64,000 nucleotides of DNA. It comes from Cyclobacterium jeungdonense (GTDB lineage: Bacteria > Bacteroidota > Bacteroidia > Cytophagales > Cyclobacteriaceae). How positions within the stretch are numbered: position 1 is the stretch's first letter; each line of letters begins with the position of its first letter. The stretch covers positions 1-64,000 of the forward strand of contig NZ_WMCD01000012.1 in the NCBI RefSeq assembly GCF_010994275.1, given 5' to 3'. The position numbers and the translations under genes are program-made. Positions 53,307-61,786 of this stretch are shown one piece after another. A model generated the notes under the pieces. The model did not search any database and was not told the origin of the DNA. It saw only the letters and a program-made list of their open reading frames with translations.

Positions 53307-53474
53307 ATGGCGGGAGAAGCGGTTAGTATTCAAAAGAACTTAAAACTGAACAACATGATGATAGCCATTCCCGACTTATTGATTGGGGCAACTGCAGAAG
53401 ATAATGGTTTGAAAATTGACACAAAAAATACGGATCTTTCCCGTAGGATAACGGGGTTATTCATCCTTGAATAG
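53307..53474 (+). pseudogene. C-terminal relic of a VapC-type PIN toxin
   Basis: The frame ends IAIPDLLIGATAEDNGLKI, then DTKNTDLSRRITGLFILE and stop. The order IPD..IGATA...G..I.T.N....RI.GL is the C-terminal half of PIN-domain toxins. The N-terminal half with the first two catalytic Asp is missing, so it is inactive. Confidence 0.65.
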
Positions 53475-53652
53475 AACGGGTCCATGTCATGGTTGGGTTA
53501 CCTTCACCATCATAAAGTTTGATGATTACGGTTTGTGGTTCAATGGTATTCATCCTGATCTTGTTGTGCCAATCCCCAAATAGCCTCTCAGTCTTAAACA
53601 CACCCTTCTTCAATATCACATTACCATACTTGTGCATCGCAGGCATTTTCAA
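53461..53652 (-). pseudogene. fragment of a contractile tail-tube protein (gp19-like)
   Basis: The 63-residue text KMPAMHKYGNVILKKGVFK, then FGDWHNKIRMNTIEPQ and ...NPTMTWTRS follows the conserved core of T4 gp19-like tube proteins from phage tails and contractile injection systems. Both ends of the domain are lost. It overlaps the VapC relic on the other strand, so the site has collected foreign debris. Confidence 0.65.
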
Positions 53653-53666
53653 ATTGGGAAAAACAG

Positions 53667-54824
53667 CTATGCATCAAGGGCCAACCGGACAAAAGCCAAT
53701 TCGTCATTGACATTAAGATAAAGCCATACTTTTCCGTCTTTCATAAATGGTTTTTGCGGTATGGGAGTCGAAAAAAGTTTACCAATACCATTTGCTACCG
53801 CTGCCTCTTTGATCACTTCAAAAGAATCATTGAGAATACTGATAAACACTTTGTGGTCATTCATTTCCGGAAGGCCTTTTTCATTCATCTTTGGTAGACC
53901 TAAGATTGAAATTCTAACATACTGGTTATTAGTTGAATCTCTCATTAAGGGTAAAAAGGTGACCTCTTTCCCGATCTCTATTTTTCGAATGTTAAATTCT
54001 TCTCTTGAATTGACCTCCCTGGTATAGTTACCTACTTTTTCTGATGCTGTTAGTGTTGGTAAGCAGGCATAATACTTCAAGTTTTCCTCGACTAAATCAT
54101 ATACGGCGATTTTGCTAAACACGGGATTGGTGATGACGAGTTTATTTCCCAATCGAACAATTTCTGTGTTTTGGGGAGAAACGGATGCACCTCTTCCTTG
54201 CTGGTACCTTACCGTAAAATCTTTTGCCTTCTCAAATCCATTTAGTTTTACTTTTCTTAAAACATCCGTTTCCTCGTTTAAAATTGCAAAAAATATTTCT
54301 CCGGTATCATGATTCTGCACCAGGCCAAAAATCGTTTTATAATCCTTTGTAGGAATAATTTTCGAGGTAAATTGCTCCCTTTTTACTAGTTGATCCCCTT
54401 TAAAATCTCGTCCAATTAAAAGATACTTTTTCAGTTTTTGCTTTTCAATGTTGAAAATACTTGTGGAAAAATGACTCGTCAAAATCAAATTGTTGTTGAC
54501 ATCCGAACTTACCCCATATACATAATCACCAAATGCATTGGGCCCATCCTCGTCAAAATCCATCTTTTCTTCAAACTTCAAGGTCTCCAAATTTATCCTT
54601 TCCAGGTAGGGACTTGTCCCGCCAGAATTAAAAAGGTACTTGCCATCATTGCTGAGACCCGAAAAATAAATCCCGGAACGCAGGTTGATAAAATCCTCTC
54701 CTGTATCGATCAAGACCGTATCAATGGAAACCTCCAATCCATTCACATTCTCATTCCCAGATGAGGATTGATCACAGGAATAAAATGAAAGTATTATTAA
54801 AAATAAAATTAGAAGACTTTTCAT
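53667..54824 (-). CDS. six-bladed beta-propeller lipoprotein, second type
   Basis: 385 aa with a clean lipoprotein signal: MKSLLILFLIILSFYSC, Cys 17 being the lipid site. The body is a propeller with repeats such as YLERINLETLKFEEKM and NKLVITNPVFSKIAVYD. It has the same overall plan as the protein at 51508 but low direct similarity. It is monocistronic; function unknown. Confidence 0.75.
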   Translation of the reverse strand: MKSLLILFLIILSFYSCDQSSSGNENVNGLEVSIDTVLIDTGEDFINLRSGIYFSGLSNDGKYLFNSGGTSPYLERINLETLKFEEKMDFDEDGPNAFGDYVYGVSSDVNNNLILTSHFSTSIFNIEKQKLKKYLLIGRDFKGDQLVKREQFTSKIIPTKDYKTIFGLVQNHDTGEIFFAILNEETDVLRKVKLNGFEKAKDFTVRYQQGRGASVSPQNTEIVRLGNKLVITNPVFSKIAVYDLVEENLKYYACLPTLTASEKVGNYTREVNSREEFNIRKIEIGKEVTFLPLMRDSTNNQYVRISILGLPKMNEKGLPEMNDHKVFISILNDSFEVIKEAAVANGIGKLFSTPIPQKPFMKDGKVWLYLNVNDELAFVRLALDA

Positions 54825-55086
54825 AAGCCTAATTTTGAACTAAAAAACCACATAAACAAATTTTATGATATAAAAACCCGATTCAATGGTCTGATATTCA
54901 ACCATTATTTCACATGCTGATTGGTAAACTTAAAGCGATAATTGTCCAGGTGAGGCTTAATCCTTTAATGCCCTCTTTAGAATTTATTCAAGATGCCGAT
55001 AAAACGAAATAAAACAGGAGCAAACTTTTCCTGGATCATCCTGCGGGTCTAATACTCCCTGGTTCGGTTTTTTTTTTGTTGATTGG

Positions 55087-55182
55087 TTTCATCTGTTTAT
55101 ATTTTTTTTTCAGCGGCCATATGGAATCTCGCATGCTTTATAGTCATCCCTCCGTGTGACGTTTTCGTCATGCTCGATTTCA
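55087..55182 (-). repeat. dispersed intergenic repeat, copy C
   Basis: Minus strand from TGAAATCGAGCATGACGA to ATAAACAGATGAAA, about 90% alike copy B by eye. It lies in the gap 54825-55280, which otherwise shows no gene. Confidence 0.75.
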
Positions 55183-55280
55183 TATATTTATAATTGTCTT
55201 TAGGCGGCTATCAAGTAGATGGGGACAATTATTTTGCAGGAGGTATCCAATTAAAGACAGGAATTTCCTACCTTAAAAAC

Positions 55281-56414
55281 ATGAATAATAAAATGTGTTA
55301 CCCCGGGATATGCTTTCTTGCTTGGGTTTTGCTTGCCGGTTTCCAGGAAGCGGTCGCTCAAAACACGGAGCTGATCGCGCCGGAAGTGGAAACCGCCCGT
55401 ACGGATGCCTACGAAGAGCAACTGGAAAATTACCTGCGGCATTTTCTGGTAGAGGAGTACGAGGCCCGTGCAGCCAACCGGTGGAACCGCGATTACAGCA
55501 GCCCTGCCGCCCTTGAACGAAGCGTCAGCCCCAACCGCAGGCGATGGGAAGAAGTGTTGAGCCCTCCGGTACTCTCCAAGACCGGACCGCTCGAAAATAA
55601 ACCCCATCCCCTGGGTGAAATAAAGGCCCAATGGCTTACCCTTCCTTTGGGCTTGCTGACAGCGGAAGCGGTACTCGCCTTTCCGGAAGGGACCAGCGAA
55701 CAGCATCCGGTACCGCTGATCATTGTGCAACACGGCATTGGCAGCACACCGGAAACACCTTTTTCTACCGGTGCCTACCATGAGTACGCCAAAGCACTGC
55801 TCGGCGCCGGGTTTGCGGTGCTGCTGCCGATGAACCTGAGATCTGTAGAGCGACGAAATAATGTGGAACGCTACGCTCGCCTGGCGGGTACCAGTTTGCC
55901 CGGCATAGAATTGGTTCGGGTCCAGCACCTGTTGGATGTTGTACTCGCAGATCCCCGGGTGGATGCAGAACGAGTCGGGATGTGGGGCGTTTCCCTGGGA
56001 GGGATGGCGACCATGTTCTGGATGCCTCTTGAACCCCGCATAAAAGCAGGGGTGGTTTCGGCCTGGTTCAATCAACGAAGAAATAAAATGGCGGTGCCGG
56101 ATGAGCGCTACTCGAGCTTTTCACCAAGGGAAGAACATGCTTTTTTTAATGGCTGGTTGACAGAATTTTCAGATTACGATCTCGTTTCCCTGATCGTTCC
56201 ACGGCCATTGATGATTCAGCATGGAAAGAAAGACAATATAGCGCATTGGCCACAGGTTGTGGAAGAGTATGAAAAAGCAATGGTTCATTATCATAAACTA
56301 AAAATGCCAGAACGGATAGAACTCATACTACATGAAGGAGGTCATGAGGCGATAGTGGAGGAAGGGGTAAGATTTTTGACTCACTGGCTAACTGGAACCA
56401 TTAACGAAAAATAG
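55281..56414 (+). CDS. secreted alpha/beta hydrolase (dienelactone hydrolase/acetylxylan esterase-like)
   Basis: I start at ATG 55281 (377 aa), which gives a proper signal peptide ending EAVAQ; the open frame begins 87 bp earlier. The fold is marked by LIIVQHGIG (oxyanion strand), the nucleophile elbow GVSLGG, the Asp-bearing PLMIQHGKKDNIAHW and the His in HEGGHEAI. It is an esterase or peptidase-like hydrolase acting outside the cytoplasm, substrate unknown. GC is higher than in its neighbours, which may mean transfer. Confidence 0.85.
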   Translation: MNNKMCYPGICFLAWVLLAGFQEAVAQNTELIAPEVETARTDAYEEQLENYLRHFLVEEYEARAANRWNRDYSSPAALERSVSPNRRRWEEVLSPPVLSKTGPLENKPHPLGEIKAQWLTLPLGLLTAEAVLAFPEGTSEQHPVPLIIVQHGIGSTPETPFSTGAYHEYAKALLGAGFAVLLPMNLRSVERRNNVERYARLAGTSLPGIELVRVQHLLDVVLADPRVDAERVGMWGVSLGGMATMFWMPLEPRIKAGVVSAWFNQRRNKMAVPDERYSSFSPREEHAFFNGWLTEFSDYDLVSLIVPRPLMIQHGKKDNIAHWPQVVEEYEKAMVHYHKLKMPERIELILHEGGHEAIVEEGVRFLTHWLTGTINEK

Positions 56415-56749
56415 CGGATTAAATCGTCCTTTCCGACCACATCGGCCGCTTTTCCATTTACACACTGCTACCAGGTTAATAGCAGGGATTTTTTTATTAG
56501 ACAATGAATTCCGAAGAAAAAGCCTTTGAGAATGGGTTTTCTATTTAAAATTTGGACTAATTTCATTAAAACCTTTTAAAAACAGTATTTAGTTGAACTA
56601 TAAAATCGACTTAATCCTTTTATATACCCAATAGACTGAAAATTCCAGAGAGAGTTATCTGTTTTTTAAAAATGCCCTTTCGCCCCCTCTATTAGACAAA
56701 TTATCACCAGCTTAGAAGTTTGATTAATTTTCCAAGTACCAATTCCCAT
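56415..56749. other. intergenic stretch, nothing recognised
   Basis: 335 bp between two plus-strand genes; it should carry the promoter of the barrel protein, but no clear element was found. Confidence 0.45.
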
Positions 56750-58027
56750 ATGAATAAAACATTAGTAATCGCATCCGTTTTTTTGATTTTTACTGGAACA
56801 CTTGCTTCCCAGACCATTATAGACGCTTCAGAAAATGATTCATCAGGTATAAAAACCATGGAAATACGGAGTCAGGATTTTATTTCAGTGTTTTTGGATT
56901 GCCGAGGCTGCGACAACAACTTTATCCGACAGCAAATAGATTTTGTCAAATATGTTAGAGATCCGACCTTAGGACAAGTGCATCTTTTTATAAATTCTCA
57001 AGGTACCGGCAGCGGTGGACGTGCATTCTCTCTTTCATTTATAGGAAAAGGTGAGTTTGAAGGAATCAACAACAAATTGACATACACCTCTCTCCAAACT
57101 TCTACCAGAGATGAAGAAAGAAAAGGACTGAATTCCATTATAAAATTAGGTCTAGTACCTTATGTGGCCCACACTTCGATAGCTGAGAAACTTGTTGTTT
57201 CTATTTCTGACGTGGAACTTCAGCAGGCCCCTGAAAAGGATAACTGGAACAACTGGATTTTTGAGATTTATGGAGGCATCAACTTTGAAAAAGAAACAAG
57301 TAAAAGTGCTCTTGACCTGAGATACGGCTTTTCTGCGGATCATATTACCGAAAATTGGCGAATTCGCCTTCGTCCCTATTTCAATTATAATCGAATAAAT
57401 TTCATTAGAAACGAGGAAGAATTCCAGAGTATCCTTCACCGGAATGGATTTTATGGGCGCGCAGTAAAAAGTATCAACTCCCATTGGTCGGTAGGTTTGT
57501 TCAACACCATGATTTCTTCGACTTATGGAAATATTGACTTTGGAATTTCAGTAAGGCCCGCTATTGAATACAGTTTTTATCCTTATAAAGAAGCGCTTCG
57601 AAAGGAAGTTACCCTCGCCTACAGCGCAGGATTTGACAAGCGAAGTTATATGGAAGAAACCGTATTTGGAAAACTTGCAGAAACCCTTCCCAATCATGCA
57701 CTGGAATTTGGCGTGAGAATCCGACAACCATGGGGTTCGTTACGGGTGGAGCTTGAAGGATCTCAGTTCTTACATGATATGAGCAAAAACCGGCTTTCTT
57801 TTGAAAGTGACCTTTCCTGGAGAATCTATAAAGGGTTGTCGGTCAACTTAAGGTCTGAAATTGACATCGTGCGGGACCAGTTATCCCTGCCTGCAGGAGA
57901 TATATCAGTAGAAGACATTTTGTTACAGCAGCGGCAGCTGGCTACCGACTATGGGGTCTCGGTAACATTTGGAGTCGCCTATAGTTTTGGATCCATGTAT
58001 AACAGTGTCGTGAACACCAGACTTTAA
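56750..58027 (+). CDS. outer-membrane beta-barrel protein of a conserved unknown family
   Basis: 425 aa from ATG 56750, with signal peptide MNKTLVIASVFLIFTGTLA. An N-terminal periplasmic domain contains FLDCRGCDNNFIRQQIDFV and NSQGTGSGGRAFSL, a pattern I recall from a widespread Bacteroidota/Acidobacteria family. The second half alternates aromatic and polar residues as amphipathic strands (RIRLRPYFNYNRINF, SVTFGVAYSFGS). Role unknown. It is monocistronic. Confidence 0.7.
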   Translation: MNKTLVIASVFLIFTGTLASQTIIDASENDSSGIKTMEIRSQDFISVFLDCRGCDNNFIRQQIDFVKYVRDPTLGQVHLFINSQGTGSGGRAFSLSFIGKGEFEGINNKLTYTSLQTSTRDEERKGLNSIIKLGLVPYVAHTSIAEKLVVSISDVELQQAPEKDNWNNWIFEIYGGINFEKETSKSALDLRYGFSADHITENWRIRLRPYFNYNRINFIRNEEEFQSILHRNGFYGRAVKSINSHWSVGLFNTMISSTYGNIDFGISVRPAIEYSFYPYKEALRKEVTLAYSAGFDKRSYMEETVFGKLAETLPNHALEFGVRIRQPWGSLRVELEGSQFLHDMSKNRLSFESDLSWRIYKGLSVNLRSEIDIVRDQLSLPAGDISVEDILLQQRQLATDYGVSVTFGVAYSFGSMYNSVVNTRL

Positions 58028-58220
58028 TGTTTTTGCAATTTAAGGCTGGACAAAAGCAAGGTACTATGTAGGAGCCTATTTCAATTCGGTGAAAACGGAA
58101 CAGGTCATTTTAATCAAAACCAAATTAGGGGTCAGTTTCTTGCGGACTATGGTTGAAACACGCTCCATTAGGAGCTTTCGTTGAAAATTTGCTATTTTTA
58201 ACCAACCAAACCCCCATCGA

Positions 58221-59138
58221 ATGAACCGGCTTTTTCTTATCCTGGCAACGCTCGTTTTTCTTCAGGGAAACGCATCCGCCCAAAATCAATCGTTAAAAGT
58301 CATCAGTTACAATATCTGGAATGGATTTGACTGGGGTAAGGATGCGGAACGGGAAAAGGCCATGGTTCAGTGGATTCAGGAACAGGACCCGGATGTAATC
58401 GGGTTTCAGGAGCTCAATGCCTTTACTCCTGAGAAGCTAGCGCAGATGGCCCTTGAGTGGGGCCACCCCTATTCCCTGCTTTTAAAAGAAGATGGGTATC
58501 CGATAGGCATTACTTCGAAGACACCACTGGAACTTAAAAGCCGTATGCTGGGAGGGTTTTGGCATGGGATGCTGCACGCCAAAACCCGTGACATCGACTT
58601 TCTGGTGGTCCACCTCAGTCCCCAGGATTGGCAATTCCGGCGATCGGAAGCAGAGATTGTTTCAACCTATATCGAAAATGTTCTGGTCAAAAACCAGCAG
58701 GACAAGTATATGGTTGTCGGGGATTTTAATGCCCATTCTCCTTTTGACGCGGGATTTGACCGGGCCCATCCGGAAACCCTTCGACGCAATCGGGAAGGGG
58801 ATAGCCTGCGATTCGCAGAAAAGGGTGCGGAAGCATTCCAGACACTACGTAACGGCACCTTTGACTACAGCGTCATGTCCCGGTTTTTATCGCTTCCCTT
58901 GATAGACGTGGTCCAAACCCATACCGAAGAAAATCAGAAGACATCCTTCCCGACTCCATTAATCACGCAAGATCTATCCGCTGAACAACGTGCTAGCTAC
59001 CAGCAACGAATTGATTACATCCTGGTTAGTCCTTATTTTGAATTCAGATGTACGCAAGCTGAAGTGGTCAACACAGGAACACCGGATCGGCTATCCGATC
59101 ACTATCCGGTCGTCGCATCCTTTACCTGGGATGAATGA
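58221..59138 (+). CDS. secreted endonuclease/exonuclease/phosphatase-family enzyme
   Basis: 305 aa with a signal peptide (ends NASAQ). Catalytic elements of the DNase I/sphingomyelinase fold are visible: SYNIWNGFDW (Asn), DVIGFQELNAF (metal-binding Glu), VVGDFNAHSPFDAG (Asp, Asn) and the final LSDHYPVVA (Asp-His). The substrate could be DNA, a phospholipid or a sugar phosphate. The lone position and export favour nutrient scavenging (inference). Confidence 0.88.
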   Translation: MNRLFLILATLVFLQGNASAQNQSLKVISYNIWNGFDWGKDAEREKAMVQWIQEQDPDVIGFQELNAFTPEKLAQMALEWGHPYSLLLKEDGYPIGITSKTPLELKSRMLGGFWHGMLHAKTRDIDFLVVHLSPQDWQFRRSEAEIVSTYIENVLVKNQQDKYMVVGDFNAHSPFDAGFDRAHPETLRRNREGDSLRFAEKGAEAFQTLRNGTFDYSVMSRFLSLPLIDVVQTHTEENQKTSFPTPLITQDLSAEQRASYQQRIDYILVSPYFEFRCTQAEVVNTGTPDRLSDHYPVVASFTWDE

Positions 59139-59269
59139 TTTTGCAGATTTGGTTTTTTGGCCACATGTCATTTTTGGTGTCCTGGCGATAGGGGCAGGTT
59201 TGTTTACAGAAAAAAGCTCCGTACGGCTATCAACTAGTGAAGCATGATCTTACCTAAAGGAATATCAGG

Positions 59270-59743
59270 TACCTTTTAGGCAACGATTCGGTAGGCAAGG
59301 AAGATCAAATGAAGTCCAGTTACCAAGGACTTGAAGTATACCTTCGTACACATTTCGATATAGATCGTATTGATCGTATTTGGGCAACACAAAATTACCG
59401 TCCCGCCGATCATCTACCCTATATCGGTACAAGTGTCGGTGACAGCAATGTATACATTGCGACCGGTTTTGCTGCAGATGGATTGGTGTGCGGCACTGCG
59501 GCAGGTTCAATTATCAGTGATCTGATTAATGGCAAGGAGAATCGGTGGGCGAAGCTATATAATTCAAAAAGGTTTACGCCGGTCGTTTCGGCAAAAACAA
59601 TTATAAAGGAAAATTTTCAAGTTGGTAAGGAATTACTGAAGGATTACCCTTTCTACGACAGCAACACGGAATTGAGCCAACTCAAAAATGAGCAATCCTT
59701 TAATATTGTGCGATCCAAATCCAGATCAAAGCCAGGTGCCTGA
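59270..59743 (+). pseudogene. C-terminal fragment of an FAD-dependent oxidoreductase
   Basis: The frame begins mid-protein (GNDSVGKED) and contains LRTHFDIDRIDRIWATQNYR, then LPYIGTSVGDSNVYIATGF and GTAAGSIISDLINGKEN. This is the FAD-binding C-terminal part of a DAO-type oxidoreductase. Such proteins usually end in a Rieske domain, which is missing, and the N-terminal GxGxxG domain is also gone. An ATG at 59309 exists, but the product could not bind FAD properly. Confidence 0.75.
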
Positions 59744-59822
59744 TGTGATGCTCATGTTGGCATCACTTATCTAAAAACCGATTCAGTTATTAAAGGCCAC
59801 AACTTAATCTGAATTTACTTTT

Positions 59823-60443
59823 CTAGGAATGCGGTCTCCAATAGAGTATTTTTTGAAAATACCCTAGTTTTCGGATAGTGACATTTCTGTAGGGATAAAT
59901 CCTATTTTTGGAAATATTATTGAAAATTAAGGCTACAATGAAGAGGATCATAACACCTGTCAAAACGGGGTTGATAACGTAGAAATAGCCCATCTCTCTG
60001 ATTTCCGAGGAACCTATATTTGCTATTAAGGCGATTGCGCCACCAGGAGGATGTAATGTTTTCGTATACTGCATGGCTAAAATCGACAGAGATACAGCCA
60101 GTGCCGGGGTCAACCAGATAACATCACTTGAATCAAATAATCTGTAAACCGTTACGCCAATAATCGCTGAAATAAGACTTCCAAATATCATATTTCTGGG
60201 TTGGGCGAGTGGACTATTTGGGGCTCCAAAAAGTAAAACAGAAGTCGCTCCGAATGCGCCGATCAGGAATAAGAAATCTTGATTTTCATCATTGCTAAAT
60301 AAAATTTGTAACAAACCAATTCCGCTAAGTGCTAGCAAAGATCCAAAAAAAGCCCACAGATTATCAATCGGATTGTGGCTGGTTTCTTTATAAATGATAT
60401 AACGAGCTTTTCTTAATCTTTTTTTAAATTTTTTGGAAGCCAT
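59823..60443 (-). CDS. HPP-family membrane protein
   Basis: 206 aa with about five membrane helices and the name-giving motif in KTLHPPGGAIALIANIG. A second conserved block is GATSVLLFGAPNSPLAQPRN. HPP proteins have been linked to nitrite transport in chloroplasts and cyanobacteria. A truncated near-copy at 31977 lies beside the nitrate transporters, so this gene may have been duplicated from or to the nitrate locus. A TAAGTTTG -7 box lies about 24 bp upstream of its start. Confidence 0.82.
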   Translation of the reverse strand: MASKKFKKRLRKARYIIYKETSHNPIDNLWAFFGSLLALSGIGLLQILFSNDENQDFLFLIGAFGATSVLLFGAPNSPLAQPRNMIFGSLISAIIGVTVYRLFDSSDVIWLTPALAVSLSILAMQYTKTLHPPGGAIALIANIGSSEIREMGYFYVINPVLTGVMILFIVALIFNNISKNRIYPYRNVTIRKLGYFQKILYWRPHS

Positions 60444-60574
60444 CTGTCTGAATTATGGAATTTCAAACTTAAATAAAAACGAAAGATGAAAAAAGGTGGT
60501 TAGACTGAAGGTTTATAATTTTAGGTTTTGAGGTCTTTTAAAGTTGGATAGACCGTTTACCCTGGAAATGTGAA

Positions 60575-60601
60575 CAAAAAAAAGCCCCGCAGGGCTTTTT
60601 A
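60575..60601. terminator. intrinsic terminator, bidirectional
   Basis: AAAGCCC-CGCA-GGGCTTT, with an A run on the left and a T run on the right. It lies between the HPP gene and the monooxygenase-fold gene and could stop transcripts on either strand. Confidence 0.7.
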
Positions 60602-60690
60602 TCAAGAATTGGATTTCGTAGACTTTCTCCGTTTCGGGGAAGCGACCTTTTTATTGATAATGTGTTTTTCCAAATTGATCCGGCTCCTTA
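60602..60690 (-). pseudogene. fragment of the YIGKG-type small protein, copy 3
   Basis: Minus strand KEPDQFGKTH followed, one frame on, by KKVASPKRRKS and stop. It matches the C-terminal third of the copies at 12963 and 40348. The 5' part is missing. Confidence 0.6.
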
Positions 60691-60743
60691 AATGCGCTAT
60701 TGCACAGTACCTGTCTAATTGTAGAATGCAAGATGCCACCGAA

Positions 60744-61088
60744 TTATAAACCTTGATAAAAGGTATAAATCTTTATTTTTAGGCCACTTGTTGCATTTAG
60801 AAGTTCTTCAGAAGGTTGCCCGTATACCTCAGCGGAAAATTCACCTAGTGAAAGAATTTTTCCAAACAAGTCTCCTAAATTACCCAGGTGCGCTAGTAAG
60901 GCATTGGAGTCGGGGTACGTTTCCCTGAGAACACATTCGGTTTGCTCCTTGTCAAAGTACCAGTCATATTGAAGCGTATCCTTGTCCTTTGTTTTTACGA
61001 CAGAGAGACATTCTTTTGCGAGCTTTTTAAACGCTTCTAATTTTCCATTATGGATTTGAAATCGTGCACTAATTTGTAAATTGCTCAT
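60744..61088 (-). CDS. ABM-domain (antibiotic biosynthesis monooxygenase-like) protein
   Basis: 114 aa with the ferredoxin-like ABM fold: ISARFQIHNGKLEAFKKLA at the start and TLQYDWYFDKEQTECVLRE in the middle. Members act as quinol or haem monooxygenases or as small dimeric binding proteins, and the true substrate is not visible. It is monocistronic, with its start at ATG 61088. Confidence 0.75.
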   Translation of the reverse strand: MSNLQISARFQIHNGKLEAFKKLAKECLSVVKTKDKDTLQYDWYFDKEQTECVLRETYPDSNALLAHLGNLGDLFGKILSLGEFSAEVYGQPSEELLNATSGLKIKIYTFYQGL

Positions 61089-61786
61089 AAGTAGTATTGT
61101 TTAGATGTATAATAGAAAACCAATGTTGACAAAGGTTTTATTGTTACAGCTTTTTCCTCACAAACCCTCGCAATTTAGATGGATTTCCTAAGCCCATTCT
61201 TCCTTTTAAAATCAATCTGCATTGATAAAACCTCACCAATCATAATCAAGCGCACCCATCCAACAAAATGTCAAATAAAGATAGCAAAATATTTTGGTTT
61301 ATAAAACAGCTTATACACGGTTTTTTATATATGGAAATAAGGTAAAATCAATATTTTATATCTAAGGTTTTAATATTATAAACTTATAGATTTTTTCACA
61401 CACCCCTTTTTTTGAAAACCGAATCCATCAAACCTCTGATCATTAAAACTTGATAGGTGTTTATCGTAGAAGGTAAGCCCACTAGGGAACACTAGTTAAC
61501 TACTCTGTAAAAGGTTGGGGATAGACGATTGCATCAATCTTAGCGTTTTTTCCACCAGACCTAATCCTCCAGGGTTATCGCCTCAGAAGAATTCTAAAAG
61601 TATTTTTAGGTCCTTTGCCCTAGATTATATATTTTTGGCCGGATTAGTTTTAAAAAAAATGCAGGTAGGCATCCGAATGGCCTTTGGAAGGATAGGTCTT
61701 ATTAACCAGATCGGGAGCTCGGAAGATAAATTCACCAACCGGCTTTCTATTCAGGTTAGGTTGCTCCGTGAAACAAACTGTATGCT
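61089..61786. other. intergenic stretch, nothing recognised
   Basis: About 700 bp. A plus frame at 61515-61790 has no recognisable content. It should hold promoters of the divergent ABM and symporter genes. Confidence 0.45.
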
